A stretch of DNA of 64,000 nucleotides. It comes from Triplophysa rosa (taxonomy: Eukaryota; Chordata; Actinopteri; Cypriniformes; Nemacheilidae). The position numbers were made by a program, and so were the translations under genes. Position 1 is the stretch's first letter. Each line of letters starts with the position of its first letter. The notes below the pieces were generated by a model. The model had not been told where the DNA came from. It searched no databases and worked only from the letters and a program-made list of their open reading frames with translations. The DNA lies in contig NC_079900.1 of the NCBI RefSeq assembly GCF_024868665.1, positions 269,046 through 333,045 on the forward strand, written 5' to 3'. This document shows positions 1-11,519 of the stretch, piece after piece.

Positions 1-128
1 TTTTACTGCACACGCTCGCATGCTTTGATGCAGCCTGCCGGTCAGAAACCACCAACTCTCACACAAATGTCATTACACTGATTTGATAGAAGTCTTAAAT
101 GTGTGTGTGTGTGTGTGTGTGTGTGTAG

Positions 129-313
129 GCTGGCTGAAGTGTATGTGTGTGAGTGTAGTATGAATGACAGTGTGTGTTCAGCTTCACAACAGCAGGACAC
201 ACTGGACACTCTGTGTGTGTATCTGCTGCACTGCTGTGATTCAACCTTCATCCCTACTGTCACTGTGAGTATCACACACACACACACACACACACACATG
301 TGATCTTCTTTAA

Positions 314-366
<53 letters not shown>

Positions 367-3146
367 GTTAATTTTCATACTCTGTGTTTGTGTGTAGAGA
401 GTGTGTGAGCGTCTCTCTTCTCCGCAGCTTCTGCGGGTCTTTCTGTCGATTCTGTGCCGTCAGTTTTCTTTGTGTCCCGATCACATGACTTCCTTCTCCA
501 GGAAACTCGGTGAGATGACACACAGGTCAAAGGCCATGAGAGATGTGACCATCATCCAGACGTTTACACGGTCGTGTGTTGTGTGATGCTGGTTTATCTG
601 TGATGTGGATCATCAACCAATGAGAGCGAGAGCTTTAGGTCATGTGTTTAGAGCTGGCCTTGTGTTTTAGTGTTTATCTGAAAACATCATATACATGGGA
701 TGATTTGTGATTTAAAGCGTCTGCCAAATGAATGAATATAAATCATGTGTTATTTGTTTTGTCACATGTCTCTTGGTGTGTGAGGTTTTGAAAACAAACA
801 CACAAACATTGGCCAGAGATTGACATAAATAATCTCTCTCTGTCTGTCAGTGTCCTCTGGTTTCATCAGACTGACTCTAGAGAACAAAGCTCAGCTGTGT
901 TCAGAAAACAGGTAACAGCACAAATGATATTACTGACTTCCATTGTTTTTATGTATTAAGGATAAATCTGTCACCACACACACACACAGACACACACACA
1001 CACATTTAACTGCTCATGTTTGAAGTGTGTGTGTTTCAGAAAAGCTTCTCTGAATCTCATCTGCTGTGAGTTCCTCATCAAACTCTGCATGTGTGTGTTT
1101 GCACACTTACACAATGTCACCACTGAACTACAAGGTAATGTGTGTAATGCTTGAGTAGTGTGTTTGTGCAGCTCATGGAGTGTGTGTGTGCATAATATGT
1201 GAGTTTTGTGTGTTTGTGCAGATCATGTGGAGTGTGTCCTGCAGGAGTGTTTGTCGTCTCTGTGTTGCTCAGTGTCTGATTGGTGTTGTGTGTTGTTGGA
1301 TTCATCAGAGTCCATCAGAAACACACAATACTGCATCATTTACCTGCTGTACGCATCACTGCTGCATGGACACAGGTGCGTGCATCTCTAAACATCCAGT
1401 CACATGCCCGTGAAAATGTGTGTGTGTGTGTGCGCAGGCTGTTGTGTGACGCTGCAGTGTTCTCCGGTGTTAAGTGTGTGTGTGTGTGCGCAGGCTGTTG
1501 TGTGACGCTGCAGTGTTCTCCGGTGTTAAGTGTGTGTGTGTGTGCGCAGGCTGTTGTGTGACGCTGCAGTGTTCTCCGGTGTTAAGTGTGTGTGTGTGTG
1601 CGCAGGCTGTTGTGTGACGCTGCAGTGTTCTCCGGTGTTAAGTGTGTGTGTGTGTGCGCAGGCTGTTGTGTGACGCTGCAGTGTTCTCCGGTGTTAAGTG
1701 TGTGTGTGTGTGCGCAGGCTGTTGTGTGACGCTGCAGTGTTCTCCGGTGTTAAGTGTGTGTGTGTGTGCGCAGGCTGTTGTGTGACGCTGCAGTGTTCTC
1801 CGGTGTTAAGTGTGTGTGTGTGTGCGCAGGCTGTTGTGTGACGCTGCAGTGTTCTCCGGTGTTAAGTGTGTGTGTGTGTGCGCAGGCTGTTGTGTGACGC
1901 TGCAGTGTTCTCCGGTGTTAAGTGTGTGTGTGTGTGCGCAGGCTGTTGTGTGACGCTGCAGTGTTCTCCGGTGTTAAGTGTGTGTGTGTGTGCGCAGGCT
2001 GTTGTGTGACGCTGCAGTGTTCTCCGGTGTTAAGTGTGTGTGTGTGTGCGCAGGCTGTTGTGTGACGCTGCAGTGTTCTCCGGTGTTAAGTGTGTGTGTG
2101 TGTGCGCAGGCTGTTGTGTGACGCTGCAGTGTTCTCCAGTGTTAAGTGTGTGTGTGTGTGCGCAGGCTGTTGTGTGACGCTGCAGTGTTCTCCAGTGTTT
2201 TGTGTGTGTGTGTGTGTGTGTGTGTGCGCAGGCTGTTGTGTGACGCTGCAGTGTTCTCCAGTGTGCTTCAGTTCATCAGTGTTCAGGATGTCAGTGATGT
2301 GTCTGTACCTTCACCCGTGCAGTGTTGTGTAGTTTATCTTCTGTCTGTCACACATCACAGCTGCCCTCATGTGGACACGGTGAGAACTACACAAACTACA
2401 TCAAACTCTTTTCTAAATGAGTGAACGTCATGTAAATACACACACACTTCACTGCTGCTGTGCATTATCCACTGTCATCGTCTAAAAGAGTGAAGAAAAG
2501 GACACAGTAATGTTTTAAAGTCATCCGTCTGTCTCTCTCTCTGTCTGTCTGTCTGAAGTCTGCTGTGAAGAGCATCAGTAAAGCTCTGTCCTGCTCTCCT
2601 CTTCTCTTCTCTTTCTCTTCTGTTCATCCCTCTATCCTGAGCTTCATCTTCTGTTACCCGGAGCTGTCGGAGCGATTGGGAGTGAGGGTTCTCACCGGAT
2701 GTCTCAGTGCTGGATCAGAAGCAGAGGATCTGCTGCAGCTGCTGCGTGATCGTCCTGCCGCTCTGCTCTCGATGCTGGTGAATAAACCACACAACCACAC
2801 ACTTCACAAACTCATGCGCGGTGGGTTCAGGTGTATAATGTGTGTGTGTGTGTTCAGGTGGTGTTGTGTGAGGCTGACGCTGCAGTGGCACACAGAGCTG
2901 AAGTTGTGTTGAGGTGTCTGGTGTGGTCATCTGACCGCAGCAGTAGTTGTGATGTGTCTCATCAGATGAAGTCTGCTCTGCTGAATCTCCTGCAGAAACT
3001 CACACACACAGGTCAGAAAACTCCAAACAAACTAACACACTGAACGCCAGATCTATCACACACATGACAGTGTTGTCTGTGATACACACACCTGCTGCTG
3101 TCTTATCACGTTATATCAACTACACAAGCAGAAATAATCATGTGAA

Positions 3147-3189
<43 letters not shown>

Positions 3190-3551
3190 AGATTTCAGAG
3201 TGTGTGTGCTGCTGGATGTGCTTTCTGTGCTTCAGAGTAACACCACCGCACAAAGTGAAATGAATCACACAGACTTTAAACTGCTTTACCACGGTAAATA
3301 CACACACACTTTTATTAACATGTGTAGCAATCATTCACCCGTATGTGTGTGTAATATATCATGTGTGTGTGTGTAGTCTGTAATCTGGTTGTGAAGGTGA
3401 ACTCCAGTGACTCAGAGCTGCTGTTGTCTGTGTTAAACTGCCTTTATTGTTTCCTGAGTGTGTGTCCGTCACACTGCACTGACAGAGGTACACAACACAC
3501 ACTTACACACACTGATGGGCTGAATAACATCACACTGACTGTGTGTGTGTG

Positions 3552-3640
<89 letters not shown>

Positions 3641-3958
3641 GTGGTGTCTCTGCTGCTGGGTAACATCAGACTGATGGAGGTGTTGGAGAATGTTTTCTCT
3701 CACTCTTCATCATCATCATCATCTCTGCAGTGCTGTTCACTCCTTCTGCTCGCCACACTCATCTCCCTACAACACACACTCTCTGCACAGGTGAGACACA
3801 CACACACCGCTACACTCAAAACATGTGTCTTCTCCACAACATCAGGCTTACTAGTGCACTTATACCTGCTTTATGTTGTGTACTATACTGCTCTAGTTTA
3901 CTCCTTGTGCATTCAGAAGAACCGAAGAGATTTGTGCTATCACAGTAGCAAACACCTG

Positions 3959-4021
<63 letters not shown>

Positions 4022-6581
4022 TGCGTGTGTGTGAAGGGTAAACCCTACGGTACGGGGACAAAATGTCCTCACAAAGATGGCAATATCCAAGACCCTTGTC
4101 CTTGTGGGGACATTTTTTGGTCCCCATGAGGAAACAAGCTTATAAATCATACAGAATGAACTTTTGTGAAAATGTAAAAGAGCAGACAGTTGTGTGTGAT
4201 TGTTAGGGTTAGGGGGAGGGAATATGAGATACAGTTTGTACAGTATAAAAACCATTGTGTCTATGGAATGTCCCCATAAAACATGGAAACCCAACATGTG
4301 TGTGCGTGTGCGCGTGTTGTAGGTTTACAGGAACATTACAGTAGATCTTCATAAGATAGTGAGACGACTTGCCTTCAGAAAAAGACACACAGACAGCCTG
4401 CTGTTGAGTAAGACACACACACACACACTTGACTCTAAACTGGACGGTATAGTTATTTGGTATGTAATCTCAGTTTTTAAAGGTCCAGTGTGTCATTTTT
4501 TGGAGGATCTATTGACAGAAATGCAATATAATAATCATAACCATGTGTTCAGAGGTGTATATGTATTGTGATTAATTAAAAAAAATGTATATATATTCTT
4601 GTTGTTCATTGTCTCCCTTGCTTATTCCAGCTTTAGTCCTCTAGTATCATGGCCTTGTAAACTAACGCTACTGTTACACGGGTTGACAAAATGTTAAATG
4701 CCTCCTACTTGTGTGTTTGGATAAAAGCGTCTGCCAAATGAATAAATGTCAATGTATAAAGACCTTTCATTATGGAGCGTTATGTTTTTATGATCTTAGA
4801 ATGAGCTGTTTCGGTCTACATACACCTTGCATGTTATTCACCATGTTGTTTCTACAGAAGCCCTAAACGGACAAACTGCTCTACAGAGCACAAACGCATT
4901 ATCTCATTCAGCAAAGAAGCAAAAACACGATGACATCTTAGTCCTGTGTCAGCCACTGTAGTGCTTGGAAAGGGAGGGGTGGAGTGAGACGCTAGTTACA
5001 ATTCACAACCTCACCGCTACATTTCATACACTGGACCTTTAAATAAATCAGTACAAAGACATTTCTCAATGAATGAATTCAATTTCTCTCAGACTCTCTG
5101 ATGCTGTCTGTCACATAAATGTGCTTTAACAGAATGTGTGTGTGTGTGTGTAGTGTGTAGTATGAGGTTGTTGCAGGTGTGGCTGGATGTAGATGAGTGT
5201 TCTCTGGTGTGTGTGTGTCAGAGCGCAGCGCCCGTGCGGTCAGTAGATGGCGCTCTCTATCCGCTCTGTTACAGCGGAGCACAGGCGCTCATGACAGCTC
5301 TGTGTGGACTCATGCTGCAGGTACACAAACACATGTCCCATCACACAGTCAACATTCAGCAGTGTAAACATTCATCACACACACGTGTGCTCTGAGAACT
5401 GCTCTGCTTGTGTGTTTACAGAGCTTTAGTGAATTCAACATGATTAAACACACTTTACTGTCACTCTGTGTGTGTGTTCAGAAACAGGATGTGATGATGA
5501 GCAGCACTGTGAAGTGTTTGACATCTTTGATTGGATTTCTGCACAGAAGAGACGCTGTCATAGGTACACACGACTGTGTCCGGTAAACACACACACAATG
5601 AAGAAAGATGAGTAACGTGTCTATGCTGTGTGTGTTTGTGTGTTAGCCCAACACATGGTCTGTCAGCCATGGACACGTTTTCTGCTTTTCTCTTTACTGT
5701 CCTGTGGAGGAATTATCACACTACACCCGGCTGTACTGACCCTCATCACACTGGTAACACACACACACGGCTGTACTGACCCTCATCACACTGGTAACAC
5801 ACATAGTGCTGTACTGATTTACTTTAGAACCACTTTTTGTGTATTTTTGTGTGTGCGTGTCCACAGCTGGTGTGTGTTGGTGGAGGCTTCTCAGAGTGGA
5901 AGACAGAAGTTCAGTCAGTGTGTAAGGAGGTGGAGACACGAGGAGTGACACAAATCAAAGACAACAGCATAAACACACTGAGACTGCTGCTTACACGAGT
6001 ACACACATACACACACACACACACTGAGACTGCTGCTTACACACACACACACACACACACTGAGACTGCTGCTTACACACACACACACACTGAGACTGCT
6101 GCTTACACACACACACACACACTGAGACTGCTGCTTACACAAGTACACACACACACACGCACTGAGACTGCTGCTTACACACACACACACACTGAGACTG
6201 CTGCTTACACACACACACACACACTGAGACTGCTGCTTACACAAGTACACACACACACACACACACTGAGACTGCTGCTTACACAAGTACACACACACAC
6301 ACACACTGAGACTGCTGCTTACACAAGTACACACACACACACACACTGAGACTGCTGCTTACACAAGTACACACACACAGAGAGTGAAACCAAGTCTTGA
6401 CCCTCAAACAGCCCTTTAAAGGGGTCTGAGAAAGTAAGCATCATCCAAAATGACCTCATTTTACTCCTCACTCCGCTCGTCTAAAACTCACACTGGTCCT
6501 CACAAAGATATACAAGTACACACAGCTTTGACTGAAAAGACAAAAGTGACATCATAATCATGTGAAATGGAATGTTAACCC

Positions 6582-6627
<46 letters not shown>

Positions 6628-6954
6628 TGCGTGCGTGTGCGTGCGCGTGTGTGTGTGTGTGTGTAGTGTTGTGCTCTTGCTCCTCCTGATGATCTGAAGA
6701 CTAGGATGGAGAACTTACTGGAGTCACTTCAACATCAGCAGCAGTCCTGTGATAGCCCACCACCTCAACACATGCTGTATCCTCACAACACACAACAATC
6801 TGTGTACACTGCTCATTGTTTGTGTGTTTCCTTAACACTGTGTGTATCAGTTGTGTTGATGGAGTTTGTGTTCTTCTGTCGGATTTCACAGTCAACACTC
6901 AGATCGTGTGAATCACACACAACAAACACGTCTGACTCCTCAAGTGTTCTCTGA
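129..6954 (+). CDS. mei1: Probable mei1 (meiotic double-strand-break formation protein 1), 3' part of gene
   Basis: About 17 short exons can be read with GT-AG borders: 129-264, 398-509, 851-911, 1040-1134, 1222-1375, 2232-2379, 2559-2777, 2858-3011, 3192-3293, 3377-3487, 3642-3790, 4323-4407, 5177-5320, 5482-5563, 5647-5753, 5867-5998 and the last exon 6667-6954 (stop TGA 6952-6954). The translation is Leu/Cys/Ser-rich and helical, for example [16 protein letters not shown] and [14 protein letters not shown], as in an armadillo-like all-alpha protein. The N-terminal half lies before base 1. In mammals MEI1 is needed for programmed meiotic DNA breaks and chromosome synapsis. The name rests mainly on position directly upstream of ccdc134 and srebf2 (the human order is MEI1-CCDC134-SREBF2) and on the many-exon structure; I cannot align it residue by residue. 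Several junctions carry tandem repeats (see findings), so exon borders at 2232, 5753 and 5998 are the best but not the only choices. Confidence 0.6.
317..365 (+). repeat. (GT)n microsatellite in mei1 intron
   Basis: Pure GT run close to the 3' end of the 133-bp intron 265-397. The same intron has a (CA)n run (273-298) right after its donor, so the two ends are complementary. Confidence 0.9.
1420..2266 (+). repeat. 56-bp tandem array copying a mei1 3' splice site, 15 copies
   Basis: Units start at 1438, 1494, 1550 and every 56 bp up to 2166, then 2232 after a longer GT run. Each unit is a (TG)n stretch, a GCGCAG acceptor, and the first ~36 bases of the following exon (GCTGTTGTGTGACGCTGCAG and so on). 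Most units are identical; the last three carry CCAGTGTT in place of CCGGTGTT. Only the unit at 2232 runs on into the full exon (2232-2379). Fifty-six is not a multiple of three, so the array cannot be an in-frame protein repeat. Confidence 0.93.
3541..3638 (+). repeat. (GT)n microsatellite abutting mei1 acceptor
   Basis: Nearly pure GT tract of about 98 bp ending in GTTAG at the acceptor of exon 3642-3790. It takes the place where a polypyrimidine tract would normally be. Confidence 0.9.
3961..4300 (+). repeat. (GT)n/(GCGT)n microsatellite joined to a GGGGAC-type dispersed repeat
   Basis: GT/GCGT run 3961-4033 is followed by a ~260-bp unit with GGTACGGGGACAAAATGTCC, GGGGACATTTTTTGGTCCCC, a TTAGGGTTAGGGG stretch, an ACAGTTTGTACAGTATA motif and a closing ATGTCCCCATAAAACATGG, then GT again. 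Related units lie at 54150-54410 and, in reverse orientation, 62565-62725. It sits inside the mei1 intron 3791-4322. Confidence 0.75.
4590..4760 (+). repeat. Dispersed fish repeat, copy 1
   Basis: Contains CTTGTTGTTCATTGTCTCCC, GACAAAATGTTAAATGCCTC and the 3' motif AAAGCGTCTGCCAAATGAAT. A closely matching copy is at 18980-19145. Shorter pieces of the same 3' motif occur at about 713-745, and in reverse at 9718-9760. Confidence 0.75.
5725..5805 (+). repeat. Two-copy duplication of a mei1 exon end plus donor
   Basis: The exon 3' end and donor (CGGCTGTACTGACCCTCATC, then ACACTG|GTAACAC) at about 5729-5760 is repeated immediately downstream at about 5769-5800, giving a second equally good donor 40 bp further on. 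Confidence 0.85.
5975..6378 (+). repeat. Tandem array copying a mei1 exon end and 5' splice site, ~11 copies
   Basis: Unit ACTGAGACTGCTGCTTACAC followed by either AAGTACAC or ACACAC and a (CA)n run, unit length about 30-41 bp. The first unit is the true exon end (LRLLL, donor GA|GTACAC at 5999). About half of the later units keep the AAGTACAC donor-like site; the others have lost it. Confidence 0.9.
6580..6664 (+). repeat. (GT)n/(GCGT)n microsatellite before last mei1 exon
   Basis: GT, then GCGT repeats, then GT again, ending TGTGTAG at the acceptor 6665-6666 of the last mei1 exon. Confidence 0.88.
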
Positions 6955-7150
6955 CTGCTTACACTAGTGTTATTAACTTATACTGTAACTTTACGAATAT
7001 TAATAATTTCTTCATGTTTCGATTTTATCATTTATAAATCAGTTTGTTGAGGATGATTTAATAATAATTTGACATTTTCGTTGTGTACATGTGATTTTAT
7101 TTGGTCAATTTTGTGAAATGAATTGTGGAAAATGATGGCTTGTCATGACG
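6955..7150. other. mei1 3' flank, no gene seen
   Basis: AT-rich sequence following the mei1 stop codon. I see no canonical AATAAA signal here and no second gene before the CpG-rich ccdc134 promoter. Confidence 0.5.
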
Positions 7151-7333
7151 CGACAGTGACGTCACCGCGCACGCGTGCGTCGCTGAAATCGCTCCGTGCG
7201 GAAACCGGTGGTGTAAAGGACACGCGACATGTAAGCGATTCTCTGTCAGACACATGACGTTTCGAGTTTACACGCGTGTTTTATTCACACGGACCGATGC
7301 GTTTAACCCATGATCGCTCGTGTCGCGTGTCAG
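7140..7333 (+). promoter_or_regulatory. ccdc134: Likely ccdc134 promoter and 5'UTR exon
   Basis: CpG-rich block in otherwise AT-rich DNA. It holds a palindromic CRE (TGACGTCA, 7157-7164) and ends at a consensus donor CAG|GTGAGTT (7333/7334), consistent with a non-coding first exon spliced to the acceptor at 8109-8110. The start site itself cannot be seen. Confidence 0.6.
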
Positions 7334-8116
7334 GTGAGTTGATCCGGAGTCACATCGCATCACAGCTGTAACATCTGCATCAGTGCTGTGTGTCATCATT
7401 CTAGTGTTGAGTTGCACATCTGAATTCATTCAGCGGGTCATTTCACTGGTGTGTAACGTTACAGTGTATTTGATGTTTTGTGAAGCACTCGACTGTCGTT
7501 TCATTACACTCATGAATGTTGTGATTCATCGATTTGATAGAATTTCATCGTTATTTTTCTCTCTGATGCGCGTGAAAACAAACCAGTTGAGCGGGTCTTA
7601 AAGGGACAGTACACGCATTAATGTGCTGTGAAGAATGTGTGAATTCTGCTGATTCTCTGCAAACATGTTGATGATCAGAACATCCATTGGTTTCATGCTG
7701 CTCTGTCACATGACATGAATCTATCCGTCTCTGAGCAAACACGTGTGGAGTCGAGATCTACAGACTGGTTCATTTAGCACAGCTTCCAAAAGGTCTCGTT
7801 TAGGACCCACCAAATCAACTTGAAATAAAAATGCACATTTAATCATTCAGCAGTTTCTTGATTCTTTCATGATGGTCATAGAAATCAAATTGATGTTTAA
7901 CTACAATACCAAAATAGTCGTCACCAGTCATTAGTGGGCTTGTTTGTGTTTGATCATCCAGGATTATACATCAGTGTTGACATGAGTTGTGTTGTGAAGT
8001 ATCTGCTGAGATGATGATGTCATCAGTCTGGAGAAACCAGAAGAACGACACTGAACCCCTCTGCTCGGGTTCATGTCATCCAGCTCTGTGTTGTGTTGTG
8101 TTGTGTTACAGTGATC

Positions 8117-10017
8117 ATGTTGAGCGTTTGGACCCTGATGATGATGATGCTGGTGACCCCGGCGGCCCTCGCCTCAAACTCTGACACACATCACAGACAC
8201 AAACATGACTCAAACCTGGAGATCTGTATCCTTACACATACACAGATGTGTGCGTGTGCGTCTGCTGTGTGTTGTGTTGTCCTGACCGTGGTCTTCAGAT
8301 AAGCGTTTGTTTGAGACGAAGAGGAAAGATCAGCTGAACGCTCTGAAGAATCTGGTGGAGCTGAACGACATCAACCAGCAGTACAAGATCATCGACATCA
8401 TGCTGAAGGGACTCTTTAAGGTCCTCATCACACACACACACACACGTTCAGCTGAACCACTCTCACATCATCATCCTCTCTGTGTGTGTGTTTGTGTAGG
8501 TGCTGGAGGACTCTAGAGCTGTTCTCATAGCTGCTAATGTACAGCCGGATGATCCGTTCCCACAGGACCACAAGATCAAAGAAGGTGAGAGCGAGGACAC
8601 AACACACACACACACGCGCTCTCTCTTGATTCGAGTTTTCAGGAGTGGATTGTGTTTAGTTACAATATTGTCAAAACATTGTATATAACGTAAGGAAATA
8701 CACAATAACAACAAACAATAATGTGCTGTTAAGATAATTAGTGCTGAGAAAAGAATGAAATGAAAATATAATTCTAAAAGAATTGTCTGTCTGTAGCGTA
8801 CTCTCATGTGGTGGAGAACACGGCGTTTTTCGGTGACGTGGCTCTGCGCTTTCCTCGTATCGTTCATCATTATTTTGACGGAAATGCTGAATGGAGCGGT
8901 CTGCTGCGCTGGGGTCTGACCTTCTGTAACCAGACGGGTATTTTTACTGGAGGAGCACACCAACACGTCCTCACGCTGGTGAGACTGAGGCATTGTGGGT
9001 AACACCAGGATACATGATTGGACATACTGACGTGTGTGTGTCTGTTCAGATGTCACAGGAGCTAGGAATCACAGAGAAATCTCCAGACTTCATCAATCCG
9101 TTCCGCACAGAGAGAGACGACGTACGTACACACACACACACACACACATGTATCACCAAAACATAGCACATGACTTGAAAAATAACAGTAATATTTTATG
9201 ATATACCTATAGACGGTTTCATCTTAACAACATAAACAAACATTACTGCACATGCGCACGTTTGTGAGCCCAACTGAACTTCCGGGACACATTCACAAAC
9301 AGTAGAGCGCCTGTAGATGATTTCTGATAACAAGCAAAAGAAACCCAGAAGAAGCGTAACTTGACTAAACTTGTCTCACCAATATTCTGAATTTAGACTG
9401 TGATACCAAGCTCAACCGCTAGATGTCAGTGTACCATACGGTTTCTTTAAATGCGACCGAACTACAGGACCCATTCAACATTGTTTATTTAATACAATTA
9501 TTATACAATAAATGAATATTAACATAAATATAAATAGTTATATTATTAGACACTAGTCAAACACAGACTGGAAGTAAACTGGAGGTCGGGCGCGCGCGTC
9601 CGATGAACAGTCTTTAGAAAATGACTAAAACTATGTGAATGAATTCTGAAATCTGCCCTCTTTAAAAAAAGAAAAGGAAAACAAAACAACAATCTCATAA
9701 TACTTTCATTTACACTTAGTCATTCAGCAGACGCTTTTATCCAAAGCGACTTACAAATGAGTATTCTTTACTTGATTATCTTCACATCGTGGCACTTTCA
9801 TTTTCAATTCATATTCATGTAGGTTCTATATGTTATAATAGCTGAGATGTTGTGGGTAGAACACAGCTGTTCTGTGATAAATGTGTGTGTGTGTCAGATG
9901 CTACACACGGCAGAGGCGTTCCAGAAGATTCTCCGTGAGGAGGAGAAGAGGAGGAGGAAGGAGGAGAAGAGGAAGGAGATCAGGAAAGGACCTCGGATCT
10001 CTCGTTCAGAGTTATAG
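8117..10017 (+). CDS. ccdc134: Coiled-coil domain-containing protein 134, complete
   Basis: Six coding exons: 8117-8225, 8299-8420, 8500-8584, 8797-8978, 9050-9121, 9898-10017. They sum to 690 nt, 229 codons plus stop, equal to the human protein length. The start [19 protein letters not shown] is a signal peptide. Recognisable blocks follow: [57 protein letters not shown] and the charged tail [20 protein letters not shown]. The protein ends RSEL, a KDEL-like ER retrieval signal, matching the QSEL end I recall in human. CCDC134 is a secretory-pathway protein known as a cytokine-like factor, and more recently for a role at the ER in glycosylation control of HSP90B1. The start was chosen because the ATG at 8117 gives the signal peptide; an upstream in-frame ATG at 8093 lies before the acceptor. 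Intron 2 is only 79 nt. Confidence 0.96.
9700..9770 (-). repeat. Dispersed repeat fragment in ccdc134 intron 5
   Basis: CATTCAGCAGACGCTTTTAT followed by CCAAAGCGACTTACA is the reverse form of the AAAGCGTCTGCCAAATGA motif found elsewhere in the window, typical of abundant fish interspersed repeats. Confidence 0.65.
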
Positions 10018-10640
10018 AGCCGAACATCTGATGTCATGTGATGTGGGTTTGAGCAGAACACGCCACACGTCCAGTGTTCACACACACACACACACACTTA
10101 TCAAAGTTTACAGCTGATCACAGTGACTTTCTGTGTGAATGTGTGTGTTTAGTGCTGTAGAGTTTGAGATTTAAATCTGACTGCACTGCCTTTATACAGG
10201 GGTCAGTGGGCGGGGTCTGGTGAGTGGGCGGGGTCAGGGTTGGGGCTCTGTTACTCAGATTAATGATATTTTGGACATTACAGGTCAGATTCTACATACT
10301 GAAGAGAAAACTAGAAACAGAAATAAGTAAAAAATGTACACAAATAGAAAGAAATGTATTAAAGTGGAGTTTGTGTGTTTTGTAGTGTGATAAGAGAATG
10401 GTTAATGTGTCTTTTATTTGTTAAAGTGGTGTTTGTGTGTGTATGAGAGGCAGACAAGATCTGATCTGACATCTGTAGATTCATGACTGTACCGACAACA
10501 GACATCTGTGGTGAATGAATCTTGAATGTGTTGTAGTTGATGTGCGGATGGATTCACTTCACCTTCTGTTCTAATAAACTCCACAGCAGCTGCTGATCTG
10601 AGCTCATCGTGTCTCTTCTGTAATAAATCTTTATCTAAGC
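10018..10640 (+). other. ccdc134 3'UTR
   Basis: Follows the ccdc134 stop codon. AATAAA is at 10573-10578, with another at about 10622. No other gene is seen. Confidence 0.7.
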
Positions 10641-11500
10641 AAATGAACGTTCACAGAAATATCAGATTCTGGATTAAAGCGGGTTTGTGCGCTGTGTCAG
10701 AAATGAAAGAAGTTCAACATGTGCTCAACAGATCGTCTCGTGGACAGTTTGCCGTATGCACATTTGTTAAGCACATTAATCATTTTATTGTCATTATAAA
10801 TCATGACAGACGTGAAATATTCAATATTCCTGAGCAAATTGCTTTTTAATATGACGGTATGGAAACGGCAAAGAGACCCAAAGCAGTTCCTGGTAAGAGT
10901 CTTTGATTTGTTTGTATTGTTAATGTAGGTTTTTTTAGACAATATTTACAAAATCGAGATTTCGCAGACGTCCTGTCACTGAAGTCCGGCAGTCACGTGA
11001 CCTCTTCTGTTTACACCGCCTGTTTACATTACGAGCGAATATGAAATTTCCTGATCTGCAGGATTCTAATATCTACAACTACCTCATCAACTTTTCATTG
11101 TCCGGAGACTCTTTAAAAGTCTGAAGTGATCAAAATTGACGTGAATTTTGTAATGGATATTCACAGGCCGCCCGGCCCCCCTGTGGGTGGTACTGTGACC
11201 CCCATTATTTTTTATTTCAACAAACACAAAATTATCACCTTAAGAATTATGCTGATTATTTGATTAAAAATGCTCAATTTAGAATAATATTTATGTATGC
11301 AATATGAATAAGAAAGATTTTTAATAGACGTTGAAATATGCACGTATTACCGATTCTGCTACAACACATCTGCTGCTGAAATCCCCCTCCCTTCCACCGC
11401 TGCCACTTGTTGATTGGTTGTTCACAATTATTGAGCTTGTTAAGCGCGAGAGTAAGAAGAGAAACATGTATGCGTGCTTATTTCTTCACGGATTTTTGTT
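10641..11500. other. Intergenic, no supported gene
   Basis: AT-rich sequence with only short chance reading frames. A GC-rich patch with CACGTGACC lies near 10995. Nothing else recognisable before the transposase remnant. Confidence 0.5.
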
Positions 11501-11519
11501 GTTTTAAACAGTCATAGAC

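Noticed and set aside
3545..4129. Long Val-Cys or Thr-His repeat reading frames over GT/CA tracts (also 22496-23238, 36123-36701, 5837-6349)
   Set aside because: They are translations of dinucleotide microsatellites with no start context, splice logic or conservation, and they overlap introns of clear genes.
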